Shown in pieces: positions 1-8,939 of a stretch of 64,000 nucleotides of DNA. Below the pieces are notes generated by a model that made no database searches, was not told the DNA's origin, and worked only from the letters and a program-made list of their open reading frames with translations. Source of the DNA: Collimonas sp. OK412 (GTDB taxonomy: Bacteria; Pseudomonadota; Gammaproteobacteria; Burkholderiales; Burkholderiaceae_D); the NCBI RefSeq assembly GCF_900112135.1, contig NZ_FOLC01000006.1, forward strand, positions 202,916-266,915, written 5' to 3'. The position numbers and the translations under genes were made by a program. Every line of letters starts with the position of its first letter. Within the stretch, counting starts at the first letter, position 1.

Positions 1-1143
1 CCAAGCACCCTGGTGGATACCGGCAAAGGCTTGGTCAACGGCATTCCGGCAGTGATGGCGCAAAGCTGGGGCCGGCGCCTGGGCATCATCAAGATGGTAT
101 TGAAATACCAGGGCGGCAAATGGGTGGTGCAGAAAGAGCAGACCAGCGTCGAAGCGCGCGGCTTCAAATATGCCGACGGCAAGACCAATATCGACGCCGA
201 TCCTACGATTGCGCCGCTGGTCGCCGCTGAACACCAGGCTACCCTGTCTTATGCCACGCAGCCGCTGGGCACCACGACCGATTTCGAGATGTCCGCCTAC
301 TTTTCGCTGGTGGGCGATGTCAGCGCGATCCAGATCGTCAACCAGGCCCAGATCGACTATGTGAAAACCTTCCTCGCCAGCTCCACCGATCCGGTGCTGG
401 CGAGCTACAAGTCGATCCCGGTGATTTCCTGCAGCGCGCCGTTCAAAGCCGGCCGCAACGGTCCCACCGACTTTACCGACGTCGCTCCGGGCGCGTCCGC
501 GGCCGCCCCGTTCGGCTTGCAGGTACGCAATCCAGGCGATCTGTACTTGTACGGCAACAACAACCTGCAGGCAGTGAAGATCAAGGGCTCCGATCTGAAA
601 AACTGGCTGGAAACCGCGGCCAAGCAGTTCGCCACGATCAATCCGGCCAGCACCGGCGAGCAAGACCTGGTGCCGTCCTACTCGACGATTTTCAACTACG
701 ACGTGTTCTATGCCGAAAACAACGCGATGCAGTACCAGATCGACGTCACCAAACCGGCCGGCAGCCGCATCGTCAATCTGACGTACGCCGGCAAGGCAGT
801 CGCCGATACCGACGATTTCATCGTCGCCACCAATGACTACCGCGCGGGCGGCGGCGGCAACGTGCCGGGCATAGACGGCAGCAAGACCATCATCAAATCG
901 CCGGACGCCAACCAGGCGGTGGTCAGCGCTTACCTGAAAAAACAGGGCAAGGTCACCAATGCGGCAAACGGCAGCGGACAAAGCTGGAGTTTCGTCAAGG
1001 TGAGCACGCAGGGGCCGGTGATCCTGCGCTCCGCGCCGGGCAAGCTGGCGGTGGCGCAAGCGCTGGGTTTGGGCCGGGTAACGGCGGAAGGCGCGCTGGA
1101 CGCCAGCGGTTTTGCCAAATACGCCATCGACCTGAGCAAATGA
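1..1143 (+). CDS. cpdB: 2',3'-cyclic-nucleotide 2'-phosphodiesterase/3'-nucleotidase, C-terminal part
   Basis: The reading frame is open from base 1, so the 5' part lies outside the window and 380 C-terminal residues remain. The segment matches the C-terminal substrate-binding domain of periplasmic 5'-nucleotidase/CpdB enzymes. Visible landmarks are a middle stretch with YLYGNNNLQAVKIKG, a FNYDVFYAENNAMQYQID stretch and a late TNDYRAGGGGNVPG motif of the nucleotide-binding domain. The family hydrolyses 2',3'-cyclic nucleotides and 3'-nucleotides in the periplasm for nucleoside scavenging. The metallophosphatase half and signal peptide are not visible, so CpdB versus another member of the family is a likely but not certain call. 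The stop overlaps the start of the next gene (ATGA), which implies translational coupling. Confidence 0.85.
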   Translation, partial: PSTLVDTGKGLVNGIPAVMAQSWGRRLGIIKMVLKYQGGKWVVQKEQTSVEARGFKYADGKTNIDADPTIAPLVAAEHQATLSYATQPLGTTTDFEMSAYFSLVGDVSAIQIVNQAQIDYVKTFLASSTDPVLASYKSIPVISCSAPFKAGRNGPTDFTDVAPGASAAAPFGLQVRNPGDLYLYGNNNLQAVKIKGSDLKNWLETAAKQFATINPASTGEQDLVPSYSTIFNYDVFYAENNAMQYQIDVTKPAGSRIVNLTYAGKAVADTDDFIVATNDYRAGGGGNVPGIDGSKTIIKSPDANQAVVSAYLKKQGKVTNAANGSGQSWSFVKVSTQGPVILRSAPGKLAVAQALGLGRVTAEGALDASGFAKYAIDLSK

Positions 1144-1880
1144 TGGTTATCAAAAAACCGTTGGCGATAACGCTCTTGCTGCTGGCCGCGTCGCTGGGCG
1201 CATGTACCAGCGAGGTAGTGCCGGACAATGCACGGATCGAATCGGTCGGCATGCTTGCCCTGCACGGCCGCCAGCCCGGCGCGGTTGCCCAGCTGCAGGC
1301 GTGGGCCGCGGCTGGCCGGCCGGTGGCGCAGCGTGAACTGGCGCTGGCGTTGGCGTCTATGCCCGACCAGTCCGCGCAAGCGGGCGCATGGCTGCTGAAA
1401 GCGGCGGCAGCCGGCGACCCGGAAGCCCGGTTCCAGCTGGCCCAGGCTTTTTACCAAGGCAACCTGGGACTCAAGCTTGACCAAGCCCAAGCCTGGAGCT
1501 GGTATGAGCGTGCCGCCGCGTCGGGCAATGCAAAAGCCGGTTTCATGCTGGCCCGCATGGCGAAATACGGCGAAGGCGTGCCGCGCAACCTGCAACTTTC
1601 GGCCACATGGCTGCTGGAAGCCAGCAAGCAGGGCAACGCGCAAGCGATGTTCCTGCTGTCGAACGCCTATGCCGCGGGCGAAGGCGTAGAGCAGAATCCG
1701 CAGCTGGCCCGCGTATGGCTGGAACGTTCGGCCGAGGGCGATTTCCCGGTGGCGATCCAGGCCCTGGCCATGAGCCTGGAGAGCGGCGACCAGCACGGCG
1801 AGCGTGATCCCGTGCGGGCGCGCCACTTGATCAAGGAAGCCACCGACGAGCGCAGCATGCGCTGGAATAATTACCAGTAA
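1140..1880 (+). CDS. Sel1-repeat (TPR-like) lipoprotein
   Basis: This 246-residue protein begins with a lipoprotein signal (hydrophobic LLLLAASLGAC, lipidated Cys at about residue 22). At least three Sel1-like repeats follow: AGAWLLKAAAAGDPEARFQL, AWSWYERAAASGNAKAGFML and SATWLLEASKQGNAQAMFLL. Sel1 repeats are alpha-helical solenoids that usually mediate protein contacts; no catalytic motif is seen. The start overlaps the cpdB stop. ATGs at 1140 and 1143 are both possible. The gene is probably co-transcribed with cpdB, and the protein should be membrane-anchored in the periplasm. Its specific role is unknown. Confidence 0.8.
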   Translation: MMVIKKPLAITLLLLAASLGACTSEVVPDNARIESVGMLALHGRQPGAVAQLQAWAAAGRPVAQRELALALASMPDQSAQAGAWLLKAAAAGDPEARFQLAQAFYQGNLGLKLDQAQAWSWYERAAASGNAKAGFMLARMAKYGEGVPRNLQLSATWLLEASKQGNAQAMFLLSNAYAAGEGVEQNPQLARVWLERSAEGDFPVAIQALAMSLESGDQHGERDPVRARHLIKEATDERSMRWNNYQ

Positions 1881-2050
1881 CCGCTGCAGGCCGGCGCTCC
1901 AGGACGCCTGGATTTCTCCCGTACCTATCCTCATATCCGGCAGAGTAGAATTAGCCAGGAACCTGTGTGCCGATCCGGCGTCATATGCCGGTTGCCAGCC
2001 TTGCGCCGGCAGCGCACACACCTGCCCCGGATTTTTCATGAGGAATGTTC

Positions 2051-2866
2051 ATGCTCTTGTCACCACGACGGATTTTCGTTGCCGCCCTTTTCCTCACCGC
2101 CGCACAGATCGCCTTTGCGCAAACGCCGAAAACCGTCTTCCTTGAAGAGCTGACCTGGACCGAGCTGCGCAGCCAGGTCCAGGCCGGCAAGACCACCATC
2201 CTGATTCCCATCGGCGCGACCGAGCAAAGCGGCCCCGATGTCGCGCTCGGCAAACACAACGTGCGCGTGAAGATCCTGTCGCAGCGGATCGCGGAAGGAC
2301 TGGGCAATGCGCTGGTGGCGCCGGTGATCGCTTACGTGCCGGAAGGCAATTTCGCGCCGCCGACGTCGCATATGCGCTTCCCCGGCACCATCACGATCCC
2401 GGACGACGTCTTCCAGAAGACCCTGGAATCGGCCGCCAACAGTTTCAAGGTCCACGGTTTCAAGAACATCGTGTTCCTGGGCGACCACGGCGGCTACCAG
2501 AACGATGTCAAGAAAGCCGTGGCGCAGCTGAACAAGAGCTGGGCCGGTTCGCCGGCGCGCGCCATCCTGCCGCCGGAATATTACGCCGCCAGTTCGGACG
2601 GCTACGCCGAGATACTGCGCAAGCGCGGCTATCGCGACGATGAAATCGGCACCCACGCCGGACTGGCCGACACCTCGCTGCAGCTGGCCGTGGCGCCGCA
2701 GATGGTGCGCCAGGACAGCCTGCGCAGCGGCCCCAGGCTCGGCCTGGCCGACGGCGTGTACGGCGGCGATCCGCGCCGCTCCAGCGCTGAAATCGGCCAG
2801 CTCGGCATCGACAACATCGTGACGCAGACCGTCAAGGCGCTCAAGGCCGAGACGGCTGCACGCTAA
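2051..2866 (+). CDS. secreted creatininase-family protein
   Basis: The protein has a Sec signal peptide (LFLTAAQIAFAQ) followed by a creatininase/creatinine amidohydrolase fold, about 271 residues. Recognisable family blocks are IPIGATEQSGPDVALGKHN, the FPGTITI strand and FLGDHGGYQNDV. In classical creatininases the first block reads EQHGPHLP..D and supplies metal ligands. Here the His is Ser and the later Asp is His, so metal binding or substrate must differ. A start at 2045 is possible, but AGGA at 2041-2044 sits 6 bases from the ATG at 2051, so that start is preferred. It is followed at about 55 bases by the beta-propeller gene, perhaps as an operon. The substrate is unknown. Confidence 0.75.
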   Translation: MLLSPRRIFVAALFLTAAQIAFAQTPKTVFLEELTWTELRSQVQAGKTTILIPIGATEQSGPDVALGKHNVRVKILSQRIAEGLGNALVAPVIAYVPEGNFAPPTSHMRFPGTITIPDDVFQKTLESAANSFKVHGFKNIVFLGDHGGYQNDVKKAVAQLNKSWAGSPARAILPPEYYAASSDGYAEILRKRGYRDDEIGTHAGLADTSLQLAVAPQMVRQDSLRSGPRLGLADGVYGGDPRRSSAEIGQLGIDNIVTQTVKALKAETAAR

Positions 2867-2921
2867 ACCATCACTTCAATCACCGACATTACTTTGCTGC
2901 TTATTTAATCAAGGAACCATC

Positions 2922-4094
2922 ATGCAATTTCGTTCTTGCCGTCTGTCGCGCCTCGCAATCTCTGTCAGCAGCGCCTTGGCAGCCGTATCCGTCGCCGCCG
3001 GCGCCTTCGCCGCGCCCGCCATCGCCACCGTGGCCGGCATGCCGCCCGTGGTCAACCCTGCCAACCTGTACAGCGAAGCCGGCGCCGGCCGCCTCAGTCC
3101 AGTAGTAGCTGACGCGCTGCCGCGCATTTATGTGCCTAACCTGCGTTCCAACGATGTCTACGTGATCGATCCGGCGACCTTCAAGGTGGTCGAGAAATTC
3201 CGCGTCGGCTACAGCCCGCAGCACGTGGTGCCGGCCTGGGACCTGAAGACCCTGTGGGTAGCGAACAATGCCGAAGGCCGGCCCGACGGCAGCCTGACGC
3301 CGATCGATCCCAAGACTGCGAAGCCGGGCAAGGAAGTGGCGGTGGACGATCCCTACAATATGTATTTCACGCCCGACGGCAAGGAAGCCATCGTGGTGGT
3401 GGAAGCCCATGCCCAGCTGGATTTCCGCGATGCGCATACGATGGCGCTGAAGTCGAGCCTGCCGGTGCCGGAATGCAAGGGCATCAACCACGCCGATTTT
3501 TCGATCGACGGCAAATACGCCCTGTTCACCTGCGAGTTCGGCGGCAAGCTGGCGAAGATCGACATGGTCAACCGCAAGGTGCTCGGCTACCTGCTGCTCG
3601 ACAAGAAAGGCATGCCGCAGGACATCCGCATTTCGCCGGACGGCAAGGCGTTTTTTGTGGCTGACATGATGGCTGACGGCGTTTATGTGATCGACGGCGA
3701 TAGTTTCACCAAGACCGGTTTCATCAAGACCGGCACCGGCACCCACGGCTTGTATCCGAGCCGCGACGGCAGCAAGCTGTACGTTTCCAACCGCGGCTCG
3801 AACAAGGTCCACGGCGGCCGCCGCGGCAAGGGCAGCATCTCGGTGATCGACTTCGCCACGCGCCAAGTGGTGGCGAACTGGCCGATCCCGGGCGGCGGCA
3901 GCCCTGACATGGGCAATGTCAGCGCGGACGGCAAGATGCTGTGGCTGTCCGGCCGTTTCGACGATGTCGTGTATGCCATCGACACCACCAGCGGCGCGGT
4001 CAAGTCGATCCCCGTCGGCATGGAGCCGCACGGCCTCACCGTCTGGCCGCAGCCGGGCCGTTATTCGCTGGGCCACACCGGCAACATGCGCTGA
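2922..4094 (+). CDS. secreted YncE-like beta-propeller protein
   Basis: This 390-residue protein has a long N-terminal signal peptide ending near AGAFA-AP. Repeats typical of YncE/surface-layer beta-propellers follow: IYVPNLRSNDVYVIDPATF, LWVANN, MYFTPDGKEAIVVVEA, ISPDGKAFFVADM, LYPSRDGSKLYVSNRGSN and VSADGKMLWLSGRFDDVVYAIDTTSG. Such proteins sit in the periplasm or outside the cell, and their ligands are generally unknown. The RxxxxHGGRRGKGSISV insertion is basic. It lies directly downstream of the creatininase-like gene on the same strand. Confidence 0.8.
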   Translation: MQFRSCRLSRLAISVSSALAAVSVAAGAFAAPAIATVAGMPPVVNPANLYSEAGAGRLSPVVADALPRIYVPNLRSNDVYVIDPATFKVVEKFRVGYSPQHVVPAWDLKTLWVANNAEGRPDGSLTPIDPKTAKPGKEVAVDDPYNMYFTPDGKEAIVVVEAHAQLDFRDAHTMALKSSLPVPECKGINHADFSIDGKYALFTCEFGGKLAKIDMVNRKVLGYLLLDKKGMPQDIRISPDGKAFFVADMMADGVYVIDGDSFTKTGFIKTGTGTHGLYPSRDGSKLYVSNRGSNKVHGGRRGKGSISVIDFATRQVVANWPIPGGGSPDMGNVSADGKMLWLSGRFDDVVYAIDTTSGAVKSIPVGMEPHGLTVWPQPGRYSLGHTGNMR

Positions 4095-4106
4095 TTTTTC
4101 TCGACC

Positions 4107-4133
4107 GCTGCCCGGGCTCCCGGTCCGGGCAGC
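4107..4133 (+). terminator. perfect 9-bp hairpin after the beta-propeller gene
   Basis: GCTGCCCGG (4107-4115) pairs perfectly with CCGGGCAGC (4125-4133) around a 9-base loop, 13 bases after the stop codon. There is no clear U-tract directly after it, so it is either a weak intrinsic terminator or an mRNA 3'-end stabiliser. Confidence 0.4.
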
Positions 4134-4162
4134 CTGCGCCTGACACTTATTTTCCGCCGATT

Positions 4163-4879
4163 ATGCAAGCCATAGAATCCTTTGAAGTTCCCTACGAAAA
4201 TTTCTTGCTGAAAGGCGATTTCCATCGCGCCGCTTCGTCTTGCCATGCCTTGATACTGCACGGCGCCGGCGCCAGTTCGCGCGCTACCGCCAGCCGCTCG
4301 GGTTTGCGGCCGGCGCTGCAGGCGCGCGGCGTGGCCAGCACTTCGTTCGATTGCATCGGCCATGGCGATACCGGCGGCTTGCTGGAATATTCTTCGGTGG
4401 CCAGCCGCACGCGCCAGGCCGAGGCGGTGATCGCAGCCCGCAAGCTGGCGCAGCCGCTGGTGATATTCGGCAGCAGCATGGGCGCTTACAACGCCATCAA
4501 GCTGACGCAAACGCACCAGGTCGCCGCCTTGATCCTGATCGTGCCCGGGGTGTATGAACCCGCCGCCTACGCGCTGCCGTTCGGCCCGCGGTTCTCAGAG
4601 ATCATCCGGCGCCACCGCAGTTGGGCCGACAGCGACGCCTGGGCAATCCTGGCCGGATTCACCGGCAACTTGCTGATTATCGCGGCCGAGCACGACGCCG
4701 TGATTCCCCTGGAAATACCGGAACGGCTGCTGCAGTCGGCGCAAAAAGCGCGTTCGCGCCAGCTGCGGATAATCGCCGGGACCGACCACCAGCACCTGTT
4801 TCCGCTGTTGAGCGCAGAACGCCCGGATGAATTTGACGAACTGATGCGCCTGATTGTCGATTGCGCCAAGGGTTCCTAG
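4163..4879 (+). CDS. alpha/beta hydrolase
   Basis: The protein has 238 residues and no signal peptide, so it is cytoplasmic. The nucleophile elbow is GSSMG, preceded by the oxyanion strand ALILHGAGASS. A late EHDAVIP supplies the likely catalytic Asp and GTDHQHLFP the likely catalytic His. The ATG at 4163 was chosen because the open frame further upstream only overlaps the preceding gene and the homologous fold begins here. Serine hydrolases of this type cleave esters or thioesters; the substrate cannot be read from sequence. Confidence 0.75.
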   Translation: MQAIESFEVPYENFLLKGDFHRAASSCHALILHGAGASSRATASRSGLRPALQARGVASTSFDCIGHGDTGGLLEYSSVASRTRQAEAVIAARKLAQPLVIFGSSMGAYNAIKLTQTHQVAALILIVPGVYEPAAYALPFGPRFSEIIRRHRSWADSDAWAILAGFTGNLLIIAAEHDAVIPLEIPERLLQSAQKARSRQLRIIAGTDHQHLFPLLSAERPDEFDELMRLIVDCAKGS

Positions 4880-5012
4880 CGTTGTCCGGATGCTTCACAG
4901 ACGACGCCGCTGGGAATACAGGGCGTTGCTGATATATCCCCTGTCGGGATGGAAGTTAATTTGCTAGCATCCTGCTGCTGCTCTTACATCCACCCCCATC
5001 AGGAGGACTTGC

Positions 5013-6137
5013 ATGAAGATTGTATGGTTAGGGTGCCTTATCCTGGCTTTGACTTCCACCCACGCTAGCGCGCAACAGCCTGCAGAGGCGGCAGCCTACA
5101 AGAAGGTAAAAGAAGTGGTCCGCGACCTGGAGCGCATCGTCGCGCCGTCCGGCATCCAGGAGTCCTATAAAACCGGCATTGGCGGCATAGACCAATGGCT
5201 CAACGTCCGGGGCCAGGACCAGGCCAACCCTATCATCTTGTTCATCCACGGCGGCCCGGCCTCGCCCTTGACACCCACCATCTGGCAGTTCCAGCGGCCG
5301 CTGGAAGAATATTTCACCGTGGTCAACTGGGACCAGCGCGGGGCCGGCAAGACCTATGGCGAGGCCTATGGCGCGGCCGATGGCGAGGCCGATCCGCACG
5401 CCATCGGCGACAGCATCCATATCCCGCGCTACGTCGACGACGCCATCGAAGTAGCCGAATACGTCCGTAAGCGATACCACAAGAAAAAAATCATCCTGAT
5501 GGGACACAGCTGGGGTACGGTCATCGGCATGAGTGCCGCGCTGAAGCGCCCCGATCTTTTTTATGCCTACATTGGCATCGGACAGGTCATCAGCACCAGG
5601 GAAAACGAGCGCATCAGCTTTGAATACGCGCTGCAGCAGGCAAAAGCGCATGACAATGCGCCTGCCCTGAAGGAACTGGAGTCGATTGCGCCTTACCCGG
5701 GCGACCAGCCCATCACGCGCGAGCGCATCATTGTCGCCAGGAAGTGGCCCCAGTTCTACGGCGGCTTGAGCGCATTCCGCGATACATCCACCTATTATTT
5801 CGACGCGCCGCTGCTATCGCCAGAGTATGACGAGGCCGATATCCGCGCCATAGACCAGGGCAGCCTGCTCACCTTGGGCAAGATCCTGCCCGAGTTCGTC
5901 AATGTCGACTTTACGAATGTCCATACCTTTCCCATACCTGTAGTGATGTTCATGGGGCGCCATGACTACACGACCCCAACCTCGCCTACCGCCGCCTGGC
6001 TGGACCAGGTGCGCGCACCCTACAAGCAAGGTGTCTGGTTTGAGCATTCGGCGCACATGATTCCGTGGGAAGAGCCCGGCAAAACGCTGGTCAGCCTGCT
6101 GAAATATGTGCGGCCGCTGGCGGAGGGCGCCAACTAG
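5013..6137 (+). CDS. exported proline-iminopeptidase-like alpha/beta hydrolase
   Basis: The protein has 374 residues with a cleavable signal peptide (LGCLILALTSTHASA). Motifs follow the S33/prolyl aminopeptidase pattern: HGGP at 79-82 (oxyanion), WDQRGAGKT at 106-114, and GHSWG with nucleophile Ser166. Asp in MGRHDYTTP and His in FEHSAHMIPWEEP complete the triad. Cytoplasmic Pip enzymes release N-terminal proline; here the signal peptide predicts a periplasmic or secreted hydrolase. The strong RBS AGGAGG at 5001-5006 fixes the start. It is monocistronic by spacing. Confidence 0.8.
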   Translation: MKIVWLGCLILALTSTHASAQQPAEAAAYKKVKEVVRDLERIVAPSGIQESYKTGIGGIDQWLNVRGQDQANPIILFIHGGPASPLTPTIWQFQRPLEEYFTVVNWDQRGAGKTYGEAYGAADGEADPHAIGDSIHIPRYVDDAIEVAEYVRKRYHKKKIILMGHSWGTVIGMSAALKRPDLFYAYIGIGQVISTRENERISFEYALQQAKAHDNAPALKELESIAPYPGDQPITRERIIVARKWPQFYGGLSAFRDTSTYYFDAPLLSPEYDEADIRAIDQGSLLTLGKILPEFVNVDFTNVHTFPIPVVMFMGRHDYTTPTSPTAAWLDQVRAPYKQGVWFEHSAHMIPWEEPGKTLVSLLKYVRPLAEGAN

Positions 6138-6235
6138 GAGCCGCGATCGGGTGGGCAAAAATGCCGATCCCGGATTTCCTCTATGATTCCAATGCGGCGG
6201 CAAGTGCGCATTGCGTAACCTACAGAGAGAATTCC

Positions 6236-7030
6236 ATGAAGATCGATCTAAGCGACAAACATGCAGTAGTGAGCGGCTCGACCGCCGGCATCGGCCTGGC
6301 GATTGCGCTCGGCCTGGCGCAGGCGGGGGCGACGGTGGTAGTGAACGGCCGCACCCAGGAACGGGTCGACCAGGCCCTGGAGCAGATCCGCGGCAAAGTT
6401 CCTGCCGCCCGCCTGCAAGGCATCGCCGCCGACCTCGGCACCGCGGACGGCGCCGCCCTGCTGTTCAAGCAAGTGCTGGAAACCGACATCCTGATCAACA
6501 ACCTTGGCATCTTCGAAGCCAAGCCTTTCTTCGATATTACCGATGAAGATTGGCAGCGTTTCTTCGACGTCAACGTGATGAGCGCGGTGCGCCTGTCGCG
6601 CCACTACGCGCCGGGCATGGTCAAGCGCGGCTGGGGCCGGGTGCAGTTCCTGTCGAGCGAATCGGGTTTGCAGATTCCCAAGGAAATGGTTCATTACGGC
6701 ATGACCAAGACAGCCTTGCTGGCAGTTTCGCGCGGCTTGGCGGAAACCCTGGCCGGCAGCGGCGTCACCGTCAACGCGGTGTTGCCGGGGCCGACCCGCT
6801 CCGAAGGCGTAGGCGATTTCTTCGCTTCGATGGCGCGCGACCAGGGCATCGCAAGCGAAGAGTTGGAACGCGACTTCCTGAAAGAACACCGCCCCAGCTC
6901 GCTGATCCAGCGCCTCGCCACGGTGGAGGAAGTCGCCAACATGGTGGTCTATCTCGCCTCGGTACAGGCTTCGGCTACCACTGGCGCCGCCTTGCGTGTG
7001 GATGGCGGCGTGGTGCGTTCGATTTCCTGA
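6236..7030 (+). CDS. short-chain dehydrogenase/reductase
   Basis: This is a classical SDR of 264 residues. It has the nucleotide-binding motif GSTAGIG at 14-20, the NNLG motif at 88-91, catalytic Ser at 140-143 (SSES), Tyr154 and Lys158 (HYGMTK), and a C-terminal LRVDGG. The open frame extends upstream, but ATG 6236 follows GAGAG and starts the conserved fold. NAD(P)-dependent oxidation or reduction is expected; the substrate is unknown. Its 3' end overlaps the convergent GST gene by 82 bases. Confidence 0.85.
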   Translation: MKIDLSDKHAVVSGSTAGIGLAIALGLAQAGATVVVNGRTQERVDQALEQIRGKVPAARLQGIAADLGTADGAALLFKQVLETDILINNLGIFEAKPFFDITDEDWQRFFDVNVMSAVRLSRHYAPGMVKRGWGRVQFLSSESGLQIPKEMVHYGMTKTALLAVSRGLAETLAGSGVTVNAVLPGPTRSEGVGDFFASMARDQGIASEELERDFLKEHRPSSLIQRLATVEEVANMVVYLASVQASATTGAALRVDGGVVRSIS

Positions 7031-7647
7031 TTTGCCTGGGCTCTAGCAGCTTCCGCCGCCAGCGCCGCTTTCACCGTGGCGCGGGAGCCGATGTTTTCCA
7101 TATAGCGGGCGATGGCCGGCCACCGGGCCAGGTCAATCGAAAACAATGTCGTCCAGCGCAGCACCGTGAACAGGTAGGCATCGGCCACGCCGAACTGCGC
7201 GCCGAGCAGGTAGTCGTGCTGCTCCAGGGTCGATGCGACCTGGTCCAGGCGCTGCAGCAGCTTGTCCTTGAAGACGGTCTTGACGCCATCCGGGAGCGTC
7301 GCGTTGAACAGCGGGCTCAGTCCCGCATGGATTTCGCTGGTGATGAAATTCAGCGATTCCTGCAGGCGCACCCGCTGCCAGCTGCCGTTGGCCGGCGCCA
7401 GTTTTGCTTCCGGCCTGAGATCGGCGAGATACTGCACGATTGCCGGCCCCTCCGTCAGCACTTCGCCGTTCTCCAGCTGCAGCGCCGCCACGTAGCCTTT
7501 CGGATTGACGGCCAGGAAATCCTGGCCGTCGGCGGTGCGCTTGGTCTTGTTGTCGACCTTCACCAGTTCAAACGGCAAGCCCAGTTCGCGCAGCACGATG
7601 TGCGGCGACAGCGAACAAGTCTCGGGGGCAAAATACAGTTTCATCAT
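6949..7647 (-). CDS. glutathione S-transferase
   Basis: The 232-residue protein starts with MMKLYFAPETCSLSPHIVLRELGLPFELVKVD. This is a beta-class-like GST N-terminal thioredoxin fold with Cys11 and Ser12-Ser14 near the glutathione site. The motif EGPAIVQYLADL follows, then an all-helical C-terminal domain. GGAG lies about 6 bases before the tandem ATGs at 7647/7644. The last ~27 residues (after VKAALAAEAARA) form a low-complexity tail that exists only because the frame runs into the SDR gene on the other strand. The divergent HxlR regulator gene probably controls it, as is common for such pairs. Confidence 0.85.
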   Translation of the reverse strand: MMKLYFAPETCSLSPHIVLRELGLPFELVKVDNKTKRTADGQDFLAVNPKGYVAALQLENGEVLTEGPAIVQYLADLRPEAKLAPANGSWQRVRLQESLNFITSEIHAGLSPLFNATLPDGVKTVFKDKLLQRLDQVASTLEQHDYLLGAQFGVADAYLFTVLRWTTLFSIDLARWPAIARYMENIGSRATVKAALAAEAARAQANQEIERTTPPSTRKAAPVVAEACTEAR

Positions 7648-7771
7648 CCGGTTCTCCTGTGGAATCGCAGCCGTATGCTGCAGGTGCAGGAGAGTATGGT
7701 GATGGTAGTTACTATTGTAAAGAAGGGAGATTTTTGTTATATAGGTACATAAATTATACTTAGGTGGCTGC

Positions 7772-8122
7772 ATGAAAACGAATGTCTCGGGCTGCTCGGT
7801 GGAGGAAGCCATGCTGCTGCTGGGCGGGCGCTGGCGCATGCTGCTGGTGTCTTACCTGCTGGATGGCCCCAAGCGCTTCAACGACTTGCGGCGCGACGTG
7901 CCGAATATCTCCCAGCGCATGCTGACGCTAGACCTGCGCGCCCTGGAAGCGGCGGGACTGGTGCAACGCACGGTTTACGCCGAAGTGCCGGTGAAAGTGG
8001 AGTACTGCCTTACCGCCGACGGCCAGCGCTTGCGCAAGGTGGTGGAGGTGCTGAAGGAGTTCGGGCTGTGGCTGAAACAGGAACAGCAGCAAAACCCGGA
8101 ACAGGCTAAGCTGGCGCCCTGA
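7772..8122 (+). CDS. HxlR-family transcriptional regulator
   Basis: The protein has 116 residues with the typical HxlR winged-helix pattern: CSVEEAMLLLGGRWRMLLVSYLLDGPKRFNDLRRDVPNISQRMLTLDLRALEAAGLV, then the wing VPVKVEYCLTADGQRL. One Cys (Cys8) lies near the N-terminus, as in redox- or electrophile-sensing members. It is divergent from the GST gene across 124 bases, which suggests it represses or activates GST in response to electrophiles; that is inference from arrangement. The RBS is AGGTGG at about 7763-7768. Confidence 0.85.
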   Translation: MKTNVSGCSVEEAMLLLGGRWRMLLVSYLLDGPKRFNDLRRDVPNISQRMLTLDLRALEAAGLVQRTVYAEVPVKVEYCLTADGQRLRKVVEVLKEFGLWLKQEQQQNPEQAKLAP

Positions 8123-8182
8123 CCGGAACATTTCACTGCACGGCAGGTCTGTTAGAGCTACCATTCACCCCTTGAGACGACG

Positions 8183-8320
8183 ATGCGCCTACTGTTTCCC
8201 CTGATGACAATCCTGCTGCTGGCAGCCTGCGGCCATGTCACATCGCCTTCCGGCGAAAGCGGCACCACCATCACTCCCTACGGCGTGATCGATGCCGGCG
8301 TCACGCGCAGCAATCGTTAA
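8183..8320 (+). CDS. small putative lipoprotein (45 residues)
   Basis: This short open frame begins with a lipoprotein-type signal, MRLLFPLMTILLLAACG. The lipobox LAAC puts the lipidated Cys at residue 16. About 29 mature residues, rich in Ser, Thr and Gly, follow. It ends 16 bases before gmhA and may be co-transcribed with it. The ribosome site is weak (TTGAGA). Nothing in the mature part indicates function. Confidence 0.6.
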   Translation: MRLLFPLMTILLLAACGHVTSPSGESGTTITPYGVIDAGVTRSNR

Positions 8321-8336
8321 CTTATCCGAACGGAGT

Positions 8337-8939
8337 ATGCAATTGAAGCAACACATTAACGCCAGCCTGGCCGAAGCGCAGCAAGCGCTGGAAGCCCTGC
8401 TCGCCAACGACACGGCGCTGCAATCGATCGAACAGGCGGCGGCGCTGCTGATCGATGTGTTTGAACGCAAGGGCCGCGTGTATTCGTGCGGCAATGGCGG
8501 CTCGATGTGCGACGCCATGCATTTCGCCGAAGAACTGACCGGCCGCTACCGGCTGGACCGCGCGGCGCTGGGCGCCACCGCGATCAGCGACGCCGGCCAC
8601 CTGACCTGCGTCGGCAACGACCATGGTTATGAACAGGTGTTTTCGCGTTATATCGAAGGGCACGGCCGCGCCGGCGATTGCCTGGTCGCGCTGAGCACCA
8701 GCGGCACCAGCAAGAACATCATCCGCGCGGCGCAAACCGCACGCGACCTCGGCATGCATGTGATTATCCTGTCCGGCAAGCAGGCGGAGCTGCTGTCGTC
8801 CCTGAGCGATGTCTATATCTGCACGCCGGGCGGCACGTTCGCCGATCGCGTGCAGGAATTGCACATCAAGGTGCTGCACATCCTGATCGAACTGATCGAA
8901 CGTCATTTTTTCCCAGAGAACTACGCCGGCAAGGCTTGA
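8337..8939 (+). CDS. gmhA: phosphoheptose isomerase
   Basis: The 200-residue SIS-domain protein matches GmhA closely: SCGNGGSMCDAMHFAEELTGRYR, then ISDAGHLTCVGND, STSGTSKNIIRA and HIKVLHILIELIE. The catalytic Glu65 region and the C-terminal His pair (His176/His181) are kept; the His usually present in GNGGSH is Met57. The enzyme converts sedoheptulose 7-phosphate to D-glycero-D-manno-heptose 7-phosphate for LPS core synthesis. GGAG at 8332-8335 is only one base from ATG 8337 but 7 bases from an in-frame TTG at 8343, so the TTG may be the real start. No other heptose genes are adjacent. Confidence 0.85.
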   Translation: MQLKQHINASLAEAQQALEALLANDTALQSIEQAAALLIDVFERKGRVYSCGNGGSMCDAMHFAEELTGRYRLDRAALGATAISDAGHLTCVGNDHGYEQVFSRYIEGHGRAGDCLVALSTSGTSKNIIRAAQTARDLGMHVIILSGKQAELLSSLSDVYICTPGGTFADRVQELHIKVLHILIELIERHFFPENYAGKA

